Shown piece after piece: positions 1-12,000 of a stretch of DNA of 64,000 nt; the stretch's first letter is position 1; every line of letters starts with the position of its first letter. Position numbers and translations under genes: made by a program. This stretch comes from Doris montereyensis. Its lineage: Eukaryota; Mollusca; Gastropoda; Nudibranchia; Dorididae. The notes beneath the pieces were generated by a model. It was not told the origin of the DNA, ran no database searches, and was given only the letters and a program-made list of their open reading frames with translations. The stretch is from contig JAXRKP010000024.1 of the NCBI GenBank assembly GCA_037039925.1, forward strand, positions 669,542 through 733,541, read 5' to 3'.

Positions 1-3000
1 CTGATCTGCCTAACTGTTTATCTATCTATCTATCTATCCTTAAACTCTAAACTGTCAACACTATGAACAGATATATTAAAACCATACAAACATATCATAC
101 AGACACCCAATTTGATTTTAAAATGACTTTATAAACTAGAACTTGATCTGACACAAAAATGAAAACAGTAACGTTTAGTAAGAGCACAATTTTTTTTTAT
201 TGCTTTTATGATATCAATGTGAAAGTGAATGAGATGAGATGAACAATAAATAAAACATGTGAGACATCACTTGGAAAGAGCTTGGACTTCAATATCTAGT
301 CATCGATTTAGAAAATGGTATCTTGTAATCAATAGAATCACTTCATCTACATAGACACTAAAAAAAAAAGAAGATAAAAACCCCCCAAAACAAACAAAGA
401 AGAAAGGGAGATCCCTCCACTTTTCTAATACCCTATGACAACATTGATTATCAAAATGTTTGCAGTTTACACTTGCTTCTTATTTATGAAAATGAAGGAA
501 CTCATGCAAAAGTAAACTGTTGCTGAAACTGTAATAACATTTGTGATATGTGTGATGACCAATATGTGTTCAAAGCAAAATAACATAACAGACACAAAAA
601 TAGGTTTATACTTATAGAATCAAAGAATGTCTGGGGGGGGGGGGGGGAGAAAAAAATCAACCTTCCAATCCTCAGCCCCCACAAAAAAACCTGACCCACA
701 ACAATTCTCCCCCACTCTCCAAAATAAATAAAGAACCCCCCTCTCCCCACAGCCTAACAAATCGAAGGTAAATAAATGCATGAGTATAAAATTAAGACAA
801 ACACATGAGCATTGACCATATAGCATTGATGAAGCATTCTGTCTTTAAGATCTACAAATACTATGTTACATAAGCTTTCAGTAGAATGGACACAGACTCA
901 GATTTGACATACATGAACAATTTGTCAAATAAATGATCATTACACAGTGACTGAAATTTGATTGTCTTTGTGCTAAACAACGCTGGACAGATGAAAATTT
1001 AAAAAATGTAAAAGTAATATGGAACTTAAAGACAAAAATGTTGATCAATAATCAGAATAACAAATTCACATTCTTCTTTTTGCCCATGAAATCTTCCACG
1101 CACAACAATAAAAAGTTTGTTCAAAAGGAGAGTCATTGACGTTTTAAGAGATAATCAAATAGATAAACAATTTCCCAAATCATCTATAATGCATTTCAAA
1201 TATAAGTAGAGCAAGACCTAAAACCTTCCAAATAAAATTTACCTTCAAACTTCATGAATAGCAAGAACCCCCCCCCCCCCCCCCCAAACAAATCGTACAA
1301 AACAGCAACAAAAAATAGCCCAATAACATAACTAAACAAAACCAATATGGGAACATTGATCCTGTTAAGAAAAATGGACCTAAATTTGAAACAAAATGTC
1401 AAAACAGATTTTCCCGGAAAATGTGGAGATACACGTAATATCTACAATAAATGAGTGAATTGTTTCAAGATAATAATAACATTTTACAGTTCATTCTTTC
1501 AAGTGAAATGAATAACAACAGACATGGAGAAGCTTTTGTTGAAAGAAAATTGTCATCTTTACTTCAAAAGATTAATTTCTGCAAAAGCAAATGACTATTT
1601 TGTGCTTTTCAATCTTATAAATGAAACAATAGATTGTTATGTCATCAAATACCCTTTTGTGACCTAGTTCAACAGTCATAGTAACAACAGAGGACTTGTA
1701 AGAGAACCCGGCTATCAACAAAAAGGAAAAGGAATGAGGAATGAGGAATGAAGAGAAAAAGAAAGAAAGATGGGATAGAAATAAGAAAGAATGAGAAAAA
1801 TGAAAGAATAAAAACTTTGTACCATTTAATTTTGAAATGAAAATTCTATGTCCCTATGTATGAATCTTTGTTTTCACTTAAATTCTCAATGAAGAAAAGC
1901 AACAAGATCACCAAAGGCTTTTTAATTTGGTTATAAATCAGCAAATTAAATATTCTTATGGCAAAAAGCATTTCAAGGGTTCAAATTGGTCTTGATGAAG
2001 ATATAGATCATGTGAGAAGAAAACCAAAATTAAACAAAGGTAATATCAAGATCTTATACCTAGAGACAAAGCACATAAGTTACAATGATCGTTGTCAACT
2101 TTCAAAATTTGTAACTGAAAGATGATGGTTTTGCCTTATTACAGATAGCAACATTGTATACTGTCCACATAAAGAAACCCATATTATTTCAATGTGACTC
2201 AAAATCCTTTCTATGGCTTATCATTCATATTTCATAAGAGTGTTTTGTCTTGTTATTGTGAGTGGGTCCTTTTCCACCAATTTTTTTACTCTAAATCTGT
2301 TGCAGTCGATAAATCAAGGTATGAAGATTTCATTTCCATGATTTTGTCCTGTTTGTATCTTTAGTTTTTGAGATATAATATGTGTCACTTTTTGTGGACT
2401 GTATGGCTGAAAACACAACAGTATCAATTGACACCATATACATTTTTTTTTAAAAACCTCGAAAGGAATAACACAGCAACAGCAAAACACAACATCCCAA
2501 CAAAAACAAAACCACCCGTCACAGACAATTACACTAAGACAGAAAAGGGTCACGAATAGCAGCCCAGTGACTAAAAAATGATCAAAGAATATTGTTCGTC
2601 TCGAGCCCAATATAAAATAAAATAAAATAAAATGATAAAACTGTGCTGCACTTTTCTCTCATGGAATCAAAGAAACAGCCAATTGCCAAACAAGTTTTCA
2701 AAAGGTCCTCGTCTATAATTAAAATGAAGAAAAGACTACTCTGCATCTTAATATCAAAGTTAACAAAACATTAAAAATGTATGGCTTAATGGTGGACTTT
2801 CACTGCTCAACATAGCTGGACAACAAGGATTTACTATTTGCTATTTATTGCCTATGCTAAATTTTTATTTGATTTTACAAAAATTAAAATCAGATTAAAC
2901 ATAATTTTATATCTTTCTAACCTACAAAATAGCTCTAATCATAAAAATTTATGCAAAATCTTCAATTTATTTCGTTGTCATTGTTGTGCTCCTTAATTGA

Positions 3001-3008
3001 TCTCCATA
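1..3008. other. AT-rich non-coding stretch
   Basis: No coding similarity was recognised. It contains a G16 run near 632-648 and a C19 run near 1268-1286; the short open frames crossing them are composition artefacts. It could belong to a long IPO13 3' UTR or be intergenic. Confidence 0.5.
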
Positions 3009-3018
3009 GATGAACTAA

Positions 3019-3309
3019 GTAAAGTTCCTTCTCGGCCACTATGGCCCACAGAGCCGGAGCTTATCCCAGTTTCTATAGCGTGAAGGAACAGGTGATAATA
3101 ATAACCTCCTGGACAAGACGTTGTTCTGAAGCAGGTTTTTAATCCTAATCTAGTGCTTGTACCCATTTGCACCTGGGTTGAGTGGGAAAATGCGTGTTAA
3201 GTGTCTGTCCCAAGGAACACAACGCCGGGCCTAGCTTTGCTAGGATTCAAACTGGAACCTCATGATCCCAAGTCTGACAGCCTAACTACTTGGCCACCGA
3301 CGCCACCTG
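3019..3309 (-). mobile_element. tRNA-derived SINE, family 1, copy A, with 10-bp TSD
   Basis: On the minus strand the head reads GGTGGCGTCGGTGGCCAAGT (A-box-like), followed by a B-box-like GGTTCCAGTTTGAATCC. A central block contains ACCCAGGTGCAAATGGGTAC. The 3' end contains CTATAGAAACTGGGATAAGC. GATGAACTAA flanks both ends (3009-3018 and 3310-3319) as a perfect target-site duplication. Confidence 0.85.
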
Positions 3310-5189
3310 GATGAACTAAAGTCTATATTATAGGTCATCAACACACAGCTAATTTCAATTAACTTCACACAACTATGTAAGAGACATACAAGATAAAGAT
3401 GGTGTCTTAAATTACAAAATTTCACGTTTATAACACATGACCAGCACAAGGGTGTAAAATGACGTAAAAAGGAAAATAGTTACAACTTTGGAACATATTA
3501 ATAATATAACATTTCTGGCATAGATTTCGTCATGAAGGTATAGTGGCAAATTCAACACATATCAATCTGTGTGGCTTTTTTGTGATGCGAACAGAGGCAA
3601 TGGCATAGTTTAACAAATCACATTTTTTTTTATTACATCGTACTCAATGACAATTATCACTTACGTGTACAAACTCCATGGTTTCATATAATTGGCAGGT
3701 TGCCGCTTTCTATTCCTTGGATTATTTCGACAAAGCCCACTACATGATAAGAAATATGTAGGAATTTGACTATGAATAAACTGGTTTTTTTTTCACATCA
3801 ACCACTGGACGTCATGCTGACTGGCTAACACAGGAAATGGCACGGTGAGGGAAAAGCATCATGCTACATTTTGAAGACATAAATGAACACAATGATTTGC
3901 CATGCATCCTCCTATGAGACACTCTGAGACATTTTAATCTTAATATGCATACTCTAAAATGTTTTGAATATTGTTACCATGGCAATTTAAGGACATTTAC
4001 ACGATAGATGATGAGTGCCACCTTTTGAAATCCAATTCGCTTTACCAGCTTTAGAGAACGGAGATGATTTAAAGGTCATCTGGTAACAATCAGGCAGTTA
4101 AGAGTTTGGAAAAGTATTCAAAGGTCAACACTTGGCAAATTCAATATATCCCATATCACTTACTTGTATAATAAAAAAAAAACCAAACCTGTTGCTATAC
4201 AATAAAGTGATTCTGCCATTTTCTTCCAGTCTGTTGCGGCCTTTCAAATGTCAGCACCATCAAAGGCCTTAGTGATAGGCTTATACAGCACCTTTATTAC
4301 GTCATAAAAATCATGTCATCATAAAAGCTTGCGAATACAATTTTGACAGAGCAGAATGAGGTTTGCAAAAAACCCCCAATAAATTCCTTATCTAAAAAGA
4401 AAGTTAAAAAAAAGAGAAGAAGTACTGTGATATTGTCTATTCAGGTTTCAAACAGGAAATAATTCAAAAGTATGCAATGAATTACTGGTACGTTCTTACT
4501 TTACTGCTAGTGAAAATCCTAGTGTTTTTGCATAGAATGAATAAACGCTTTCATATGCTTTGCTTATCATTTCAAAATGGAAGTTTGGGTTTCAATCTTG
4601 GCACACAGAACTTACGAACTTAGAGTGCGACTTTTATACATATGTTATGGCAAAGTCATAAAACTGGCTACCTATAAACATTTAATTTAATTAGTTTGAA
4701 TAATTTAAAGTGGAAATGACACAATCTAAATGAGATACAGAATTCCAAGCAATCAAAACAAGATCTCATGTTATACAGGAAATGTCGCCAATTTAAGAAA
4801 ACTTAAGACAATAACAGGAAGAAGACAAACAACGCGTATGGCAAAGAACTGTCTTCATGAATTGTACAACAACAGCGAAAGTCATGAAGGTAACATCCCC
4901 AAAAGTATTCCAAGCTCACGATTATGAAAGAAATCATAAGCCGGTGATTCGCTGAATGGCATAGGTACAACAATTATAAATGGAAAGGCTTCTCGCTTGT
5001 CAATGTCCCTTATTTCCTGCTCATCAGTTTGTTAATACTGTTTAAATAAGATTTGAACTCTATATCGCCTCATTACACTTAACCTTGTGAGGAAGGAAAG
5101 AGGAAGGAAATGGCAGTGGGTCTTTATTGTGTCTTAATCCTTATTATGGTATTTGGAAAGATTTATATATATATATGTGTATACAAGGA

Positions 5190-5360
5190 TGTTACACCCT
5201 GGGTGATGCCAAGTATGGTTATTAAATTGGGTTAATAATTTGATAGAAATTTTACACAGGTAGGCGTGAACGGTATTATTTCAACTTTTTAATTATAAAA
5301 CCTGTTGAAAATGGCGGCTTATGTGAGTGAAAATTCTAATCAAAGACAGGGAAACGTTAA
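5190..5360. repeat. Dispersed repeat, copy 1 (partner at 55350-55520)
   Basis: It shares blocks GTAGGCGTGAACGGTA, TTTCAACTTTTAAAT-like and GGCGGCTTA with GTGAAAATTCTA, in the same order and orientation as at 55350-55520. It may be an unclassified transposon fragment. Confidence 0.6.
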
Positions 5361-6660
5361 CATTTTCAGTAATGACACGTCACTTCTGGTAGAAAAATTC
5401 CTCAAATGAAAGCAATCTTGGGATCATATAGAACCTGCTTGCAAAATATGGAGTTACTCTTAGTGGCCTGGTAACAGAGCCTTTGGTGAACAAAGAACGA
5501 CCAACTCAGAATTATATATGTAGATAAAAAAACACAAACAACACTAGACTTTTGACATAACTCATCACCTTCTAATTAATAATGTCATTCCTAATGAATA
5601 ATGACAAATCCTGGACTTTACTGCTAAATTGTTTAGAAGTTTTCTTTCTGCACCAAGGTAGTGCCAGACTTTCTCAGGTACAAGAAGTCTTATAGTACAG
5701 GCAATTAACAAAAACATTCAAAGCCAAATATTTGAACAGACTCCAAATACAAGAGAAAAAATAAGACTAAGCAAAGACACATATTGTAGGAAGCAACTTG
5801 CATAGATTTGACATTGGTGCATACAAACACGAGACGTTTTTGTTCTTTTTAAAAAATAGAAATTATACAATGTGCAAAGCACAAAATATCGTTCGAGACA
5901 AAGAGTTGTTCATATAGATATGTGAATTTCCGACCCTGAGAAAAAGGGATTACAATAAAATGATGGATCTGAAAAGAAATTCAGTGGGCATTTGAAAAAC
6001 CAACAATACTTTGTACTTTGTACAATATGGTTTGGAAAATGACAAAATAGTGATTCCATGTCTAAATGCCCTCTTTCACAGTTCAGCCTTGAAGCACATT
6101 GAACTAGGTGAGGAGGTAATGATATGTCTTATGCGAGATATCAGTAATCTTGTGAAACAGAAAAAGGTAATTATTTGACATTGATAGCCTTAACTTCATT
6201 ACATGTATTTATTTGTTCCATTTGTTTATTTTATCACAGCTACCATCCTGGCATGATGGTCAGCGATATGAATTTGAACCCGAAAGGCAGAGCCAAAGTG
6301 TTTTTATGTTTGAATCTTATACGGCAATGTATTTTGATATGCCCTCCTAAGTAAAGAAGTTATTGGGTCAAGATGAAACTTGAATGATGTGGCCTGCTGA
6401 TGAGATGATGCAGAGAATAAATCTTGACAGAAAAGCTTATATCTTAATTTTGAGAACTTTTTTATTTGTTAATTACTCAATTGGAAGCATATTGTTAGCA
6501 TATTCTTAAAAGTAAGTAAGTGAGATAAAGGCTTGAAAAATTGCTTGTTGTTTCTACCTCTGAAAAAAGAAGCTGTCATTCACCCTACAATTTTCCCCAA
6601 CCTCTTTCTTCTACTCAACTATTCACATTCTTACATACACAAGATGAACAGAGTGGAAAA
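5361..6660. other. Non-coding stretch, nothing recognised
   Basis: AT-rich sequence with short closed frames only. No repeat family or gene was recognised. Confidence 0.4.
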
Positions 6661-6893
<233 letters not shown>

Positions 6894-6899
6894 GAGGTT

Positions 6900-8450
6900 G
6901 AGTGCATTTTCAAATGTAAGATGATGAATTATTTAAGTGCCATGGGAATGTAAGAAAATACAGTGGCAATATGAGACATCAACAGGAATCATTCACATCT
7001 TGGTTTATTCAGACAAATTTGTTCCTTTCTAAGTGGAGTAATCCTATGTCAAAATCAAAAGAAAGATTAATATTCAGCAATTAATACTATAAATGTAAGT
7101 TTTGCAAAGTACATGTGTGATAGATGGAAGAAACTAATTGTTTTCAAATCCCACATTGTAAATTTTAAATCTCTTGTCTTATTTAACCTATATTTAAAAG
7201 GCTGTAACATTAACAAAGCATATCGTATCAGACGTTCTACAATTTTAACTGGTGCAACACTGATTGTTTTCTTCTTGGTAAGTTAAAATAAATACATGTA
7301 ATACTTCTCTTAATCCTCCTTCTCCTTTTCACATGAAACCCGTACATGTCAACTAACAAGTAATTTTAGGCAAAAGCATTATCTCTATTCTCATTAACAT
7401 TATTGTACAATTGAAACTTTGTAAACTTAACAGAGCTATTCACTGCATTCAATAGCAGTAGGTGATACATAATAGATTAGATAATCCTTATTTTAAGGAT
7501 CAGGTTGAAATAGTGAAGGGAATCTCTAGCCCCTAATGCTGTGCATGCATAATTCAAGTACATTAAATATAATATAAACATTCAGGCATTGTTTGGTATG
7601 TGCATGGAATGAAACAGAGGATAACAGTCAGTTTAAGATTTCATCTAACTCTCCCAATATCCCTCTAAATATCCCCTTTGCCCCATCTCAACCTCTCATA
7701 GCATGATGAAAAGGTGAACTTACACATGTATCAAATTAAGTACTACAGGACTGAAGAAAACAACATTAAAAAAAAACAACAACAACCTTAAAGTACTCAA
7801 ATTTAAACAGAAATAAAAATTAAAGCTGAAATCATAAAAAGTTAAATATTACAAAAACAAAATCCCCTTTAACAGAGTAATCATATTCATTTGTTTCACC
7901 AGTGTAACATTTTTGTTTACAATATCAAGTACTCAAATGTAAAGCAGCTTATCATGGTAAAACTTGAAAAAATACCACAACAATTGGTTAAAGAACACAG
8001 TAAACAGATGTCTGGTAAATCTTAAGTAACTGAATCCAGAAATTATCCTAAATTGTTTACTTTGCAATATGCTTGAAACTTGAAGCCAAACATACATATG
8101 GAGTTTTCTACGTAGTTAAATAACCATAATTTAAAAAAAATAACCCAATGATGAATGAAAAAGGGATAAACAGCATATCTCTATTCTACCTGAAACTCTA
8201 CAAACATTAAAATATTCCCCCACATTACCTTTCAAATTCTAAAGACTACTTGAAAATGGTTCATAATGCCCACAATCATGACACAAAGAGGAGAAATGGC
8301 AACAGTTTAAGGAGTTATCATTCTGGAGTCTTTCATAACGTCAGCACCATTTAAGTGAAATGATTCAAAATTGGCTTTCAACCTATCAGACTTACAAATA
8401 AGTACGATTTATTTTTTGACGTCACAGAAGTACAGTCCAACAAACCCAGT
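6900..8450. other. Non-coding stretch, nothing recognised
   Basis: AT-rich, without convincing coding frames or recognisable repeats. Confidence 0.4.
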
Positions 8451-8452
8451 GA

Positions 8453-8536
8453 CATTGATTTTAAAAATGCCTCTCTATATTGATCTTAAAAATACCTCTC
8501 TACATTGATCTTAAAAATGCCTCTCTACATTGATCT
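8453..8536. repeat. Three tandem copies of a 30-bp unit
   Basis: Units of the form CATTGATCTTAAAAATGCC followed by TCTCTA repeat three times with one or two differences. Confidence 0.8.
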
Positions 8537-8704
8537 AGCTAAAAATAATAAATCAAACTAACCCATAATGATTGCCTTGATACATACAATGATTATTAAT
8601 TCTTTAAAACTAAGATTTTCCTACAGGACTGCTTTTTTCAGGCTCATTTCCAATCTAAAAGAGTTGAGCTACAATTTGTGCTTTTTTCTACAAATTTTTG
8701 TTTC

Positions 8705-8947
8705 TTTATTAGCAAGAACCCTTAAAGTCAACACATTCATATATAAGTTGGCATAAATTCTACTTTCAATCTGGTTAAAAAGCTTTATAAAACTACACCT
8801 TTTCTTACAATAAAATCTCAACAATTAGCATTTATAATCTAAAGCATGCATGCCACAATCATTCAGTTACCATATGATTGAATACAAACACACATCCGCG
8901 CATAAGCAAACACACGTGAAGACAACAAAAGCCGACTTCTCCTTTCA
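8705..8947 (-). other. IPO13: IPO13 3' UTR, minimal extent, with candidate poly(A) signal
   Basis: Downstream of the stop on the minus strand the first AATAAA hexamer I see is at 8710-8705, about 240 nt past the stop. Others lie further on (for example near 8408), so the true 3' end is unknown. Confidence 0.4.
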
Positions 8948-9056
8948 TCACAAAAAGGCAGCTGAAGACTCTGCATATTCAGTTCCCAGCAGACCACGAC
9001 ACAGGAGGGTAAATTCCTTGACCACATCGCGGGTCCTGCGTTTGTTCATGCGATCC
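8948..9056 (-). CDS. IPO13: IPO13 exon 29, C-terminus and stop (residues 923-958)
   Basis: It encodes DRMNKRRTRDVVKEFTLLCR, GLLGTEYAES and SAAFL followed by TGA at 8950-8948. It matches the human C-terminus RVNKRRVKEMVKEMTLLCRG. Acceptor CTTCCAG. Confidence 0.96.
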
Positions 9057-12000
9057 CTGGAAGAAGAAGAAACAGAATTTTTTTTAAGGTTAATACCAAA
9101 AACGAACAGGCATAAACACTAGGCACATTAAATTCTTTACTTAGCTATTCTACTAACCACTATACAGAAAAATGAACAAAAAAAGTTCCTTCACCACAGT
9201 GATCACTTTATTTCCATTTTTTGGTTTTACCCCCAAGCCTTCTTTCGAAAATGAAGTACTCCTATTAACGACAGGAACGTATCACATTTCAAGGGCTGAC
9301 AGCAACGGATAGATATCTCAACATAACGCGAAAATTGACCTTTGACCCTGTCTTTTCTTTTCCGCACTAATGCCAACATCATCACATGCTCCTAAAATCC
9401 TATAACCAAAGGGTGTATATCTCCAACTAATGCCAACATCATGCAACAGTTGCTCAGTGACCTAAAATCCTGCAGTAACAACATTGCATGAGGTGTATAT
9501 CTCCAAGTTGTTCTCATTGCATGCAACAAGTTGTTCTCATTGCATGCAACAAGTTGTTCTCATTGCATGCAACAAGTTGTTCTCATTGCATGCAACAAGT
9601 TGTTCTCATTGCATGCAACAAGTTGTTCTCATTGCATGCAACAAGTTGTTCTCATTGCATGCAACAAGTTGTTCTCATTGCATGCAACAAGTTGTTCTCA
9701 TTGCATGCAACAAGTTGTTCTCATTGCATGCAAAATTGTTCTCATTGCATGCAACAAATTTGTTCTCATTGCATGCAACAAGTTGTTCTCATTGCATGCA
9801 ACAAGTTGTTCTCATTGCATGCAACAAGTTGTTCTCATTGCATGCAACAAGTTGTTCTCATTGCATGCAACAAGTTGTTCTCATTGCATGCAACAAGTTG
9901 GTTCTCATTCTGCAACAAATTGTTCTCATTGCATGCAACAAATTGTTCTCATTGCATGCAAAAAATTGCATGCAACAAGTTGTTCTCATTGAATGCAACA
10001 AGTTGTTCTCATTGCATGCAACAAGTTGTTCTCATTGAATGCAACAAGTTCTCATTGCTGCAACAAGTTGATAGTTCTTCAAAACTACAAAAAGTGGAGA
10101 TATCCATTTGTTGCTGTCAGCCCCTCGATTTATGGAGCAAAAAAAAAAAATGCACTCAAGAATCCTTCTCAGATATTATGTTCCCTCAGATCAAAAGGCA
10201 TCTTGCTGTGATTTTGTTTGAAATTTGTAGGCTTGCTGGCCTTATGTAATGGTTCCATTATGCACGTTTGTACCTTACTGTGTGAGATAAAAAAAATGCA
10301 CCTGACTGACTACGTGTCATCTTAATAAAAACAAGGGACGAGTTGACCGAGTGGCTAAAGGCATTGCACTGTGACCCAGAGGTACTGGGTTCGAGCTCCA
10401 TTTTAGGCATTTTGGGTTTTTCCTTGGGCAAGAAAATTTTCTGTAATTGTTCACTTGCACAACATGGGTGACTCCTGTTGCATCGAGTGTAACCCCAGTG
10501 ATAGTCTATATTCCTCTCTCCAAAGAAATTGGAATGCCTTTCGGTGTTCACATGGATGGCACTAATTTTTCAAAATTATTTAGTAGAAACAATTGAAGAT
10601 TATTGTGTGCTTGACAGAGGCCTCTCTTATTCCCTTCCCTCAAACAAGATTGAACTTGATGGAGATGACATGATTTGGAAATATGTTTAAGATCCCTTGG
10701 CTGTTTACAGGGCTGTCAGGGTAAAATTAAAAATCCTACCAAAAATCCGGAGATCATCATAGTTGTGGATGTGGGTAAAATCAAATCAAATGACATATTA
10801 ATAACTAATTACTCCATAGTTTCATAAATAAATATTCTCAACTCTGCATAAACTTGTAATATCAAAAGTTAAATGTAAGCTTATTTTCAATTTAAAACTA
10901 AGCTTTAAAAGAAAAGACAGTATTATTAGAAAACAAAACTCACTTTAAAGACGAAGAGCTTCTGCTTTACAATTTAAAAAACCCAAATTATTTTTCTTCA
11001 TAAGGTACGCTACCTTTGTAGATTTTTGACAAAATTCTCCTTGTCTTTTTTGAGGCTCTTGGAGATGGGTAGCCTTCATTATCAATCATGACTTTTAACC
11101 AAGCAAGAAGTTGGCCTGGAAAATTTTTGTTCAGAGACATGAAAACATCAGCAACAAAATCGACCACACCACGCTGAGATTCCCGCCGACAGCCTGAAAA
11201 ACAAAGAGAGACAGAAGGCATCAATCGTATATTTAAATATATCAAGATATTTTCATACAATCAATACACTTCTTCACAATATGAACTAAAAGATTTCTTT
11301 ATAAATCAATTAAGTAAATAAAGACATAATAGGGCTAATGAAGTTATTTATTTACTTTGCATGAAAACAATAAAAACACTGTCGATTAAAGAGAACAAAT
11401 GACCAAAAACATCTAACGGACCAGTCCTAAGAATAAATAGTATTAGATATAATTAAAGACTCACTTGAATATCATTTTTAAAGGAGAGTGAGTCTTATTT
11501 GTTTGAATAAAACTGTCTATGAATATTTAACTGATTTAAAACATTGTTATTTTTGATGCCAGTAAAATTGTTGAAAATAAACTTCTTCAACCATAAAAAA
11601 ATTGAGGTTCAATAGTATCAATAGCTTTTTTTCACCAATGACAAGTTGTGTATTTTTCAACGTGATAGAGTGGCTTACACTGTTTTAAACTGTTCACTGT
11701 ATTTCTTGGCTTTAAACAGGTTGTTGACTTCTGTAAATTCTATTTTATTATATACCTATATATATATTTGCAGACTTTACGACATATGGTTTTCATCCAG
11801 TCGGCTCTGAAGCTGCTGAACAGATAATGCTCATATTTTAACACCACTTTTTGTGTATTACATGTGTATGTTTTAGGCATATTCTTAATTTGAAAAACAT
11901 TTTCTTTTCTTTAAACACAATTCCATTGCGATTGCCGCCGAAGCCCACACTTTTCGGTAACCCCAAAGGCTGCGAAAAATTGGCCGCTGTTGACCCATCC

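Noticed and set aside
9505..10071. CRISPR-like array
   Set aside because: The repeats are directly contiguous with no spacers, and the genome is eukaryotic.
9484..10249. Three overlapping open frames up to 253 codons
   Set aside because: They follow from a 23-bp unit that has no stop in any phase. No start context or homology.
10328..10400. Functional tRNA gene
   Set aside because: A- and B-box-like motifs are present but no full cloverleaf was evident, and a SINE body follows.
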